Assembly: GCA_964523005.1 (NCBI GenBank)
Contig: CAZFZL010000045.1
Coordinates: 1 to 12,473 of the forward strand
Source: UMGS1307 sp964523005
Lineage (GTDB): Bacteria; Bacillota; Clostridia; Oscillospirales; CAG-382
Direction of reading: 5' to 3'
DNA: 12,473 nucleotides
A model generated the notes under the pieces. It saw only the letters and a program-made list of their open reading frames with translations, was not told the origin of the DNA and made no database searches. Below are positions 1 through 5,983 of the stretch, piece after piece (within the stretch, counting starts at the first letter, position 1; each line of letters opens with the position of its first letter). Position numbers and translations under genes: made by a program.

Positions 1-1416
1 GCTGTCAATGATCCCGTTGCATGGACAGATAATATAAGCGGAAATGAAACAGTATACTCCTATTGGCTTGAAGCGTATATTGACGGGAGATGGGTGACGC
101 TCGATCCTGCCTGTGGGACGCACAACACCTTTATTGACGGAGTGAAAAAGAGAAAAACAGGTATCACGGGGCTGTATTTTGATCCGTCAGATTCCTTTTT
201 TGCACAGAGCCATATGACACTTGAATATGAAAACGCGCCGGTGTATAACGGATACGAAAGCATAGACGAAAAAACCTTTATAAACGGAACGCCAAAGAAC
301 GCAAGCGCGTTTGAACTTCCTGATAAGCTCACGGCGTATACTTCGCTCGGAAGCATAGTATGCGATGTCATATGGAATGTGAAAAACTGTTCATACGACG
401 AGAACGGCATAGGGAAGCAGACATTTACGGTATATGGCACTATTGAGCTTCCTGAGGTGTTTGCGATCTTACAGGAAACATCACAGTCTGTCTCTGTTAC
501 GGTGACAGTCAATGCGCGCGTGCTCGTTTCGGTAAGTGTTAAGAGAGAACCTGATACAACGGTATTCTTTCAGGGCAATACACTTGATTTGCAGGGGCTG
601 GAGCTTCTTTTGACATATGACAACCTGAAAAGCGAGATTTCATCCGAAGGGTATACTGTAACCTGTGATATGTCAGAGCCCGGAATAAAAACAGCGACTG
701 TACAGTATGGTTACTTCTTTACTGAATACAAGGTGCGTGTGCTGTCAGCACTTCCGCTTTCCCTGGAGATTGCAAAACCGATGACAAAAACCGTCTATTA
801 TACGGACGACAAACTCGATATAACCGGGCTGGAGCTTTTCTGCTGCTACGAAGACGGCTATAAATTTGACGCTGCCGAATACGGGATAGAGTACGATTTC
901 AGCAAACCCGGCGAGTGCGAGGTCGTTTTTACATCCGGCGGGCTTGCGGTGTCTCAGACAGTGAGCGTGATACAGCTTATGGCGGTCGGCGCGTCCATCA
1001 CCAAGCTTCCCGACATCACTGAATACCGCTACGGCGATACGTTTGATTTTTCCGGGCTTACGCTCGAGATCACTTATAACAACGGTTCGGTAATGACAGT
1101 ATCAAACGGGATCGAGTTTTTATACACGCTGCCCGACGGCGCATCCGATTTCGTCATGACTGTCAGCGCGCTGTACAGCGGTGTGAGTGTTGATTTCACT
1201 GTCGCCGTGTCAAAAAAAGAACAACTGTCCGAAAGCAGCACATTCGTTGCCGAGGAGAGTGAAAAAGAAGAAGTAAAACAAAACGGGATGACGACATGGG
1301 AAATCATATCCGCGTCCGTCGCAGCGCTCATTGTCGCGCTTGTTGTCGCCGGATTTGTCGATAAATGGCAGACAATGAAAAAGCTGCGCGAATTCATGAA
1401 AGAGCAAAAAAAATAG
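1..1416 (+). CDS. Membrane-anchored transglutaminase-like / bacterial Ig-like domain protein (5' end missing)
   Basis: The reading frame is open from base 1 to a TAG at 1414-1416 (471 visible residues), so the N-terminus, presumably with signal peptide and any catalytic Cys, lies outside. Visible residues 18-37 match the end of a transglutaminase-like core (pattern HAW.E.y.dG.W...DP): here S-Y-W-L-E-A-Y-I-D-G-R-W-V-T-L-D-P, with Asp35 kept but Ser20 where the catalytic His is expected. Residues about 104-172 fit a Big_4-type Ig-like domain (LPDKL..., ending in V.V). Three Big_3-like domains follow at about 177-248, 254-325 and 331-404, each with a (G/D)..(L/F)D..GL.L...Y signature. An acidic linker leads to one hydrophobic helix (about 433-454) and a short basic tail ending KEQKK, so the bulk is outside the cell and the C-terminus inside. 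It probably acts as an adhesive or scaffold surface protein; enzyme activity is doubtful. The next gene starts 44 bases downstream on the same strand. Confidence 0.8.
   Translation, partial: AVNDPVAWTDNISGNETVYSYWLEAYIDGRWVTLDPACGTHNTFIDGVKKRKTGITGLYFDPSDSFFAQSHMTLEYENAPVYNGYESIDEKTFINGTPKNASAFELPDKLTAYTSLGSIVCDVIWNVKNCSYDENGIGKQTFTVYGTIELPEVFAILQETSQSVSVTVTVNARVLVSVSVKREPDTTVFFQGNTLDLQGLELLLTYDNLKSEISSEGYTVTCDMSEPGIKTATVQYGYFFTEYKVRVLSALPLSLEIAKPMTKTVYYTDDKLDITGLELFCCYEDGYKFDAAEYGIEYDFSKPGECEVVFTSGGLAVSQTVSVIQLMAVGASITKLPDITEYRYGDTFDFSGLTLEITYNNGSVMTVSNGIEFLYTLPDGASDFVMTVSALYSGVSVDFTVAVSKKEQLSESSTFVAEESEKEEVKQNGMTTWEIISASVAALIVALVVAGFVDKWQTMKKLREFMKEQKK
529..1212 (+). repeat. Three tandem Big_3-like Ig domain coding repeats
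   Basis: Three diverged units of about 70-74 codons lie at about 529-744, 760-975 and 991-1212. Shared landmarks are an opening beta strand, then N-T-L-D-L-Q-G-L-E-L / D-K-L-D-I-T-G-L-E-L / D-T-F-D-F-S-G-L-T-L, a Tyr about five residues later, and a closing V.V strand. The copies are similar in protein but not in DNA, so this is old domain duplication and not a recent nucleotide repeat. They probably form a stalk between the transglutaminase-like domain and the membrane. Confidence 0.7.
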
Positions 1417-1422
1417 TATAAT
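1417..1422 (+). promoter_or_regulatory. Possible -10 box (TATAAT) for the glycoside hydrolase-like lipoprotein
   Basis: A perfect TATAAT directly follows the stop codon of the upstream gene. No good -35 hexamer lies 16-18 bases upstream (TCATGA at 1394-1399). A start point near 1429 would leave a leader of about 32 bases. The gene may equally be read through from upstream, because there is no terminator in the 44-base gap. Confidence 0.3.
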
Positions 1423-1460
1423 AATTTAGATGCTTGTTCGATTTGAAAGGAAAAGATGAA

Positions 1461-3956
1461 ATGAAAGCAAAAAAACTGCTGCCGCTGATTTTGACAGTGC
1501 TTTGCGTCGGAATGATGTATGCGTGTACGACCGGGCCGTCGGTATCAAATACCGAAAGTGAAATAAGCGAAACGAGTCAACGAGAGGAATTGCCTTCTGT
1601 TAACGCAGCCATCTCAACAGCCGACAGCATGGCAGAGCATGTCGTGCTCTCCTGGTGGGATTCGTTTGCACGCTTTACTTATGAAAACAAAAATGCTCTT
1701 GGAGTAAAAGCGCTCGGCGGAGATGTCGGCGGCTGTATTTTACAGGATGAGGGCAGGGGCCCTTATATGCGTGATATTACGATGTCGGGCTCCGGTACAA
1801 ACAGTATTGCATCGTTCCACAACCTTGGACTGAAGCTGAGCGCGTGGCTTGAAGGCCAGGGCGATTCGCGCATTTCCATCGCTGCCGTTATGCAGAATGA
1901 AGACGGTACATACCTGATGAACAGCCAAAACACAGCCGCCAAACAGCTCGCAAGCCACTGGACATGGAAGGATGGCGACCTGTCTGTTAACGGAGGCGCA
2001 AACCAAGTCGTTTGGATGGGCCTTCATTCTTTTGTCAGCGAGGAAGCATGGTGCGGTGAATTCGTCCTTTCGAATTATCCCGAAATAATTACACCAACCT
2101 ATCCGGACGGTAAGGATGCTACGGGCTATCTTATCGATTCATCCGATCCGACCTCCTCAATGCTTTATGATGCATGCGCCTCAAAAGACCTTAACGGAAA
2201 CTATATCCGTTTTGACGGCCTTACTCCGGCGGCGACAGAGGAATATGGAATAAAGCTTGTTGACAGCAACGGAAAGGTATATTATGCGACAGATATGGCG
2301 ATTGCGAAGGATACCGCGGCGCCGTTCTGGCTTTCCTATAACATAGCCGCCGCCAAGTATTTTATGGAGCAGGGTGTCGACTTTTTCTGGATCGACAACT
2401 GGAACGGATGGGACGCAATATCCTCCTGCCCGATAAAAATCGCTTTCGGTGACTGGACGGTAGCCGGCTTCCCGGATTATCTGAAGGCTCATCCCGAGCT
2501 CGGAGTTTCCGACCCGGACGACTTCTCGATAATTGAATATGTCAAGGCAAAGGCGCTTGAGATAAGCCCGAACTGCAACGTGACCAATATGGACGATCCC
2601 GTATGGAAGAGCGGTAAATGGATAGACGATGCCATATGGATGGCTTACCTGTCTTATAAATCCGATCTTTGCGCCGAATATGCTAAAAATCTGTATAACG
2701 GAATCAAGCAGGCTGCTGCGGACCTCGGACTTGACCCCGATTCCATAGGTATCGGCGGCAACGATTTTCCATATCTGACGTTCGGCACCTTTGAGAGTGA
2801 CGCGCTTGATATGATCCATACCGAATACACAAACTACTTCAACATAGGATCCGGCTCAACCGCCAGCGGAGATCCGCCTTACGGCTATTCAGGTCACACA
2901 TATAACCTTATTTCAAGCATGGCAAGATCGAACAACGCAGTCGTCTGGTATTACCACAGCGGAAGCGATACGCTCGCGACGCTTTACGCATATGAGGCAC
3001 TCGCTTATAACTGCGTGCTCTACGGCGGCGGCGCGACGGATAAGTCCATACTTGCCGCAAACAAGACGATAGGAAAGCTTCAAGAGAATTTCTCCGGCAG
3101 GCAGATATACGCTGATATAGGCGTCGTGCTTTCGTCTGAAAGCGAAATGACTTACTTTACTCCGGGCGGTGAGGACACTGACAACAACACGACCATCGCA
3201 TACATGAGCTGGTGCCACGCCTTCGACGAGCTGAACATCCCGTACCGCAGCGTTGAGATCAACAGTCTCGCGGATGAGATCAATATGTATTCATGCCTTG
3301 TGCTTCCTGAGCTTCGCTCGATCGAACAGGATTATATCGACGACGTGCTCGTCCCGTTCCTTGACGGCGGCGGAACACTCATTATCGTCGGTGAAGACTC
3401 AGGCATGTACGCTTCGATGGATAGCTGTATGAAGAAGAACGATTCGTGCATACTCGCCGACCTTGCGCAGACATACAGTGGCAAGGGAAAAATAATCTAT
3501 TACGAAACGAATCCGCTCACTGCGTACATTAAGCTTCAGAAGAATGCCGACAAAACGACCATCGAAACACTCTACAACAAATACCTTGCCGACATCGAGG
3601 ATATGTACAACGATCTGATAAGCGAGGGACGCATAAACCGGCTCGTGAAGTTCTATAACCTTCCCGACAGCGCCATAGCAACGCTCAACTACAACGTCAC
3701 AACAAATATGTTCTTCTGCGACATCGCCAATATGCAATACGATAAGACTGCCGACAGTATGGAAGTCGCGTCTGGCGTGAAGGTGCTTTTGAGACTGCCT
3801 TCACGGCTTTGGAGCAAGTATCTCAAGGTGTCGGTGCTCAACGCTGATGATAATAAGATAGTTGAACTGACTGACTATAAGCTTGACGGCGAATACATAA
3901 CCGTAGAACTCGAAGACTTTTCGTACTATACCACGATAATGATCACCGAAGAGTAA
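1461..3956 (+). CDS. Putative glycoside hydrolase-like lipoprotein with GH42-style amidotransferase-fold domain
   Basis: I place the start at ATG 1461 (831 residues) because AAAGGA at 1446-1451 lies 9 bases upstream; a TTG at 1434 would add nine charged residues before the signal peptide. Residues 1-22 form a type II signal peptide with lipobox M-Y-A-C (Cys22), followed by a Ser/Thr/Glu-rich linker to about residue 55. The central region reads like a (beta/alpha)8 barrel: L-G-G-D-V-G-G (85-91), G-L-K-L-S-A-W-L (123-130), and V-D-F-F-W-I-D-N-W (306-314) with Asp312 at a strand end, M-D-D (377-379) and H-T-E-Y (453-456). Residues about 548-650 look like the Rossmann-type, beta-galactosidase trimerisation/class I amidotransferase fold (strand-ending C-L-V-L-P-E, then F-L-D-G-G-G-T-L-I-I-V-G). 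The last 100 residues look like a beta domain. Probably anchored outside the membrane and acting on a glycan. I cannot name the family or the acid/base pair; the N-E motif of true GH42 enzymes is not visible. Confidence 0.72.
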   Translation: MKAKKLLPLILTVLCVGMMYACTTGPSVSNTESEISETSQREELPSVNAAISTADSMAEHVVLSWWDSFARFTYENKNALGVKALGGDVGGCILQDEGRGPYMRDITMSGSGTNSIASFHNLGLKLSAWLEGQGDSRISIAAVMQNEDGTYLMNSQNTAAKQLASHWTWKDGDLSVNGGANQVVWMGLHSFVSEEAWCGEFVLSNYPEIITPTYPDGKDATGYLIDSSDPTSSMLYDACASKDLNGNYIRFDGLTPAATEEYGIKLVDSNGKVYYATDMAIAKDTAAPFWLSYNIAAAKYFMEQGVDFFWIDNWNGWDAISSCPIKIAFGDWTVAGFPDYLKAHPELGVSDPDDFSIIEYVKAKALEISPNCNVTNMDDPVWKSGKWIDDAIWMAYLSYKSDLCAEYAKNLYNGIKQAAADLGLDPDSIGIGGNDFPYLTFGTFESDALDMIHTEYTNYFNIGSGSTASGDPPYGYSGHTYNLISSMARSNNAVVWYYHSGSDTLATLYAYEALAYNCVLYGGGATDKSILAANKTIGKLQENFSGRQIYADIGVVLSSESEMTYFTPGGEDTDNNTTIAYMSWCHAFDELNIPYRSVEINSLADEINMYSCLVLPELRSIEQDYIDDVLVPFLDGGGTLIIVGEDSGMYASMDSCMKKNDSCILADLAQTYSGKGKIIYYETNPLTAYIKLQKNADKTTIETLYNKYLADIEDMYNDLISEGRINRLVKFYNLPDSAIATLNYNVTTNMFFCDIANMQYDKTADSMEVASGVKVLLRLPSRLWSKYLKVSVLNADDNKIVELTDYKLDGEYITVELEDFSYYTTIMITEE

Positions 3957-3965
3957 ATCCTGAAG

Positions 3966-4003
3966 AAAAAACTCCCGCTTGCGAACAAGCGGGAGATTTT
4001 TTT
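3966..4003. terminator. Bidirectional intrinsic terminator between convergent genes
   Basis: A perfect 10-bp stem, CTCCCGCTTG (3972-3981) with CAAGCGGGAG (3986-3995), closes a 4-base loop. Going right it is followed by ATTTTTTT (3996-4003); on the minus strand the arm is followed by TTTTTT (complement of 3971-3966). It can therefore end both the lipoprotein gene (stop at 3956) and the rplM-rpsI operon (stop at 4015). Confidence 0.93.
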
Positions 4004-4014
4004 GAAATATGAAG

Positions 4015-4416
4015 TTATCTCTTTGAGAACTGGGACGCGCGGCGAGCTGCCTTGAGTCCGTATTTCTTTCTTTCCTTCATACGAGGGTCACGGGTGAGAA
4101 GTCCTGCTTTTTTGAGAAGCGGACGGTAATCGGGGCTGACCTGGAGCAGCGCTCTGGAGATACCGTGTCTGATAGCTCCTGCCTGTCCGGAAACGCCGCC
4201 GCCTGTGACGGTGCAGATTATATCAAATTTTCCCTGTGTGTCAGTGATGCCGAACGGCTGGCGAACGATGAGCTTGAGCGTGTCAAGACCGAAATAATCG
4301 TCTATGTCGCGCTTGTTGATCGTGATTACACCGGTACCGGGCATGACTCTGACGCGTGCGACAGATTCTTTTCTTCTGCCCGTGCCGTAGAAATAAGGTC
4401 TGGCTGATTCGTACAT
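4015..4416 (-). CDS. rpsI: 30S ribosomal protein S9
   Basis: This protein of 133 residues is the usual size for bacterial uS9 and carries family landmarks: Y-G-T-G-R-R-K-E-S-V-A-R near the N-terminus, the V-T-G-G-G-V-S-G-Q-A-G-A-I-R-H-G segment in the middle, D-P-R-M-K-E-R-K-K-Y-G, and the conserved Q-F-S-K-R C-terminus, the tail that reaches the P-site tRNA in the small subunit. It starts at ATG 4416-4414, preceded on the minus strand by AAGGAGAG. It lies 12 bases after rplM in the conserved L13-S9 gene order, so it is co-transcribed and shares the L13 promoter and leader. The transcript ends at the bidirectional hairpin just downstream. Confidence 0.98.
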   Translation of the reverse strand: MYESARPYFYGTGRRKESVARVRVMPGTGVITINKRDIDDYFGLDTLKLIVRQPFGITDTQGKFDIICTVTGGGVSGQAGAIRHGISRALLQVSPDYRPLLKKAGLLTRDPRMKERKKYGLKAARRASQFSKR

Positions 4417-4428
4417 GTTATTCTCTCC

Positions 4429-4860
4429 TTACTGAATCTCAATGGCGTTAGGCTGCTGAGCCTGCTGCTTGTGTTCGGGGCCGGCGTAAACGCGAAGCCT
4501 GGTTATGCTTGCGTCGCCGATCGAGTTCTTCGGGAGCATTCCCTTGACGGCGTAGTTGACTGCAAGCTCAGGACGGGTCGCCATGAGCTCCTTGTATTTT
4601 ACCTGTTTGAGCCCGCCGATGTATCCGGAATGATGGTAATGGATCTTGTTTTCGAGCTTTTTGCCCGTGAGAACGACTTTTGCCGCGTTTATGACGATGA
4701 CGAATTCACCGCAGTCAACGTGAGGCGTGTATTCCGGTCTGTGTTTCCCGTTAAGGATCGTAGCAGCCGTAACAGCGACCTTGCCAAGCGTTTTGCCGCT
4801 TGCATCTATGACATACCATTTGCGGTCAAGAGTTTCTTTTTTCGCTATGAATGTGGACAT
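4429..4860 (-). CDS. rplM: 50S ribosomal protein L13
   Basis: This protein of 143 residues matches bacterial uL13 in length and motifs: W-Y-V-I-D-A-S-G-K-T-L-G-K near the N-terminus, L-N-G-K-H-R-P-E-Y-T-P-H-V-D-C-G, the K-I-H-Y-H-H-S-G-Y segment, A-V-K-G-M-L-P-K-N, and R-L-R-V-Y-A-G-P-E-H near the end. L13 is an early-assembly protein of the large subunit. ATG at 4860-4858 is preceded by GGAGG (complement of 4868-4872) at 7 bases. It is the first gene of a two-gene operon with rpsI. The promoter at 4927-4955 and the hairpin at 4883-4918 give a leader of about 60 bases with a structure that could sense free L13. Confidence 0.98.
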   Translation of the reverse strand: MSTFIAKKETLDRKWYVIDASGKTLGKVAVTAATILNGKHRPEYTPHVDCGEFVIVINAAKVVLTGKKLENKIHYHHSGYIGGLKQVKYKELMATRPELAVNYAVKGMLPKNSIGDASITRLRVYAGPEHKQQAQQPNAIEIQ

Positions 4861-4882
4861 TTTTGTTCCTCCGTATTATTTT

Positions 4883-4918
4883 ACGTTTCAGGCAGGACAA
4901 GTCGTGCCGTTTCAACGT
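4883..4918 (-). promoter_or_regulatory. Candidate L13 autoregulatory leader hairpin
   Basis: Read on the minus strand, the leader between the predicted start point (about 4920) and the L13 Shine-Dalgarno folds into one element. An outer 5-bp stem ACGTT/AACGT (4918-4914 with 4887-4883) and an inner stem GGCA/TGCC are separated by an asymmetric internal loop (GAAAC opposite TGA), with a 10-base apical part that can add two more pairs. Firmicutes are known to have an L13 leader family at exactly this position; I did not compare it with the covariance model. Regulation by L13 binding is inferred. Confidence 0.62.
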
Positions 4919-4926
4919 GCCTTGAC

Positions 4927-4955
4927 AGTATATATCAGCCTTAGATGTTTGTCAA
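4927..4955 (-). promoter_or_regulatory. Sigma-A promoter of rplM-rpsI
   Basis: On the minus strand TTGACA (4955-4950) and TATACT (4932-4927) are separated by exactly 17 bases. Upstream of the -35 is a run of A- and T-tracts (about 4957-4994) that resembles an UP element, as expected for a strong ribosomal promoter. The start point should be near 4920. Confidence 0.9.
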
Positions 4956-5009
4956 GAGTTTTTTATAAAAAATTTTGTTTTTCTTTGTTTTTTTCGGTTT
5001 ATCTCAAAA

Positions 5010-5021
5010 AAACCGCGGTTT
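5010..5021. promoter_or_regulatory. 12-bp perfect palindrome between divergent promoters
   Basis: AAACCGCGGTTT is a perfect palindrome in an otherwise AT-rich spacer between the rplM promoter (minus) and the ttcA promoter (plus). A further CGGTTT arm at 4995-5000 can pair with its left half. It could be an operator for a dimeric regulator; function unknown. Confidence 0.3.
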
Positions 5022-5053
5022 ACGCAAAGATGAAAAATGTTTAATCAAATGTG

Positions 5054-5082
5054 TTGTTTTTCGCCTTGGATTTTGGTATAAT
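5054..5082 (+). promoter_or_regulatory. Sigma-A promoter of the ttcA-like gene
   Basis: TTGTTT (5054-5059), a 17-base spacer and a perfect TATAAT (5077-5082) preceded by TGG, i.e. an extended -10 element. Transcription should begin near 5089. This rules out a GTG start at 5051 and makes ATG 5093 almost leaderless, so it supports ATG 5123 as the start of the gene. Confidence 0.8.
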
Positions 5083-5122
5083 AAATATAGTCATGTATAA
5101 ATACGAATGGCGGGTATATGCA

Positions 5123-5902
5123 ATGGAGAATTTTCGTCTTCTTCAGCCGCTTCTCGGCTATGCGAGAAGAGCAGTGGACGATTATGGAATGATAAAGGAA
5201 AACGATATGATAGCTGTTGGCGTTTCCGGCGGCAAGGACAGCATGACGCTGCTCGCTGCGCTGCGCGGACTGCAAAGGTTTTATCCTTTGAAGTTCGGAA
5301 TCGTACCGATAAGGCTTGATATGGGTTTTCCCGGCGCGGATCTTTCGCCCATCGAACGCTTCTGCGAACGATTGGAGCTTGAGCTCGTCACGGTGAAAAC
5401 TGATATATACGAGATCGTCTTCAATATCAGAAAAGAAAGCTCGCCATGCTCTCTGTGCGCTAACCTGCGACGCGGCGCGCTTCACGACGCCGCTATCGCA
5501 AACGGCTGCCGAACGATGGCGTTCGGACACCATTTTGACGACGCGGTCGAGACCTTCATGCTCAATCTGTTCAATGAAGGCAGGCTTGGCTGCTTCGCCC
5601 CTGTGACTTTTCTTGACAGGAAACAGGTCACGCTCATACGTCCGTTGATTTATATGCCGGAAAGCTTTGCTGTTCGCTTTATCACGCAAAACAGCATAGA
5701 TATCCTCCCAAAATACTGTTCCGAAGACGGCTTCACTGACAGGGAAAAGGTCAAAAATCTGCTTGCTGAGCTTGAACACGAAAAAAGAGGATTGAAAAAA
5801 CGTATATTCGGAGCGATCGAGCGCGGCGAGCTCAACGGCTTCTGCGAACATCCAAAGCAGCTCAGACGAAAAACACGCACCGATGAATCAGCTAATGGTT
5901 AA
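5123..5902 (+). CDS. ttcA: TtcA-family tRNA 2-thiocytidine biosynthesis protein (PP-loop ATPase)
   Basis: The 259-residue protein has the PP-loop S-G-G-K-D-S (35-40) that binds ATP, the C-S-L-C pair (Cys109, Cys112) followed by N-L-R-R-G, and the H-H-F-D-D-A-V-E-T segment (136-144). These are hallmarks of TtcA, which activates C32 of certain tRNAs with ATP and inserts sulfur using a 4Fe-4S cluster. In E. coli TtcA the third cluster ligand is a Cys nearer the C-terminus; Cys199 (K-Y-C-S-E-D) is the natural counterpart here, although only one Cys is present where E. coli has C..C. I chose ATG 5123 from the promoter position and a modest GGCGGG eight bases upstream. It diverges from rplM. There is no strong terminator before the M3 peptidase gene, so the two may be co-transcribed. 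TilS and other PP-loop enzymes are less likely because of the CxxC motif. Confidence 0.85.
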   Translation: MENFRLLQPLLGYARRAVDDYGMIKENDMIAVGVSGGKDSMTLLAALRGLQRFYPLKFGIVPIRLDMGFPGADLSPIERFCERLELELVTVKTDIYEIVFNIRKESSPCSLCANLRRGALHDAAIANGCRTMAFGHHFDDAVETFMLNLFNEGRLGCFAPVTFLDRKQVTLIRPLIYMPESFAVRFITQNSIDILPKYCSEDGFTDREKVKNLLAELEHEKRGLKKRIFGAIERGELNGFCEHPKQLRRKTRTDESANG

Positions 5903-5917
5903 GCCGTTGGCTTAGCC
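5897..5917 (+). other. Hairpin over the ttcA stop codon
   Basis: GGTTAAGCC (5897-5905) pairs with GGCTTAGCC (5909-5917) through nine pairs including one G-U, with a 3-base loop. The TAA stop of ttcA lies inside the left arm. No T-run follows, so it is not a standard terminator; it might slow RNA decay or attenuate read-through into the next gene. Confidence 0.45.
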
Positions 5918-5952
5918 ACATAAAACGCCGTTGATATTTATATAGAAAGGGC

Positions 5953-5971
5953 GCTTTTGCTTTGCAAAAGC
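5953..5971 (+). promoter_or_regulatory. Hairpin between Shine-Dalgarno and ATG of the M3 peptidase gene
   Basis: GCTTTTGC (5953-5960) and GCAAAAGC (5964-5971) form a perfect 8-bp stem with a TTT loop. The only purine-rich Shine-Dalgarno candidate, GAAAGGG (5945-5951), lies just before it and the ATG (5984) lies 12 bases after it. A competing pairing, AAAACGCC (5922-5929) with GGCGCTTTT (5950-5958), would disrupt this hairpin and cover the Shine-Dalgarno. This geometry permits translational control, but that is inference. Confidence 0.4.
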
Positions 5972-5983
5972 AACGGTCTATCA

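Noticed and set aside
2181..2819. A 212-codon open frame on the minus strand, inside the glycoside hydrolase-like gene
   Set aside because: Shadow of the long lipoprotein frame; composition and lack of motifs argue against a gene.
5045..5851. A 268-codon open frame on the minus strand, antisense to ttcA
   Set aside because: No domain and no ribosome binding site of note; the opposite frame has a PP-loop, CxxC motif and promoter.
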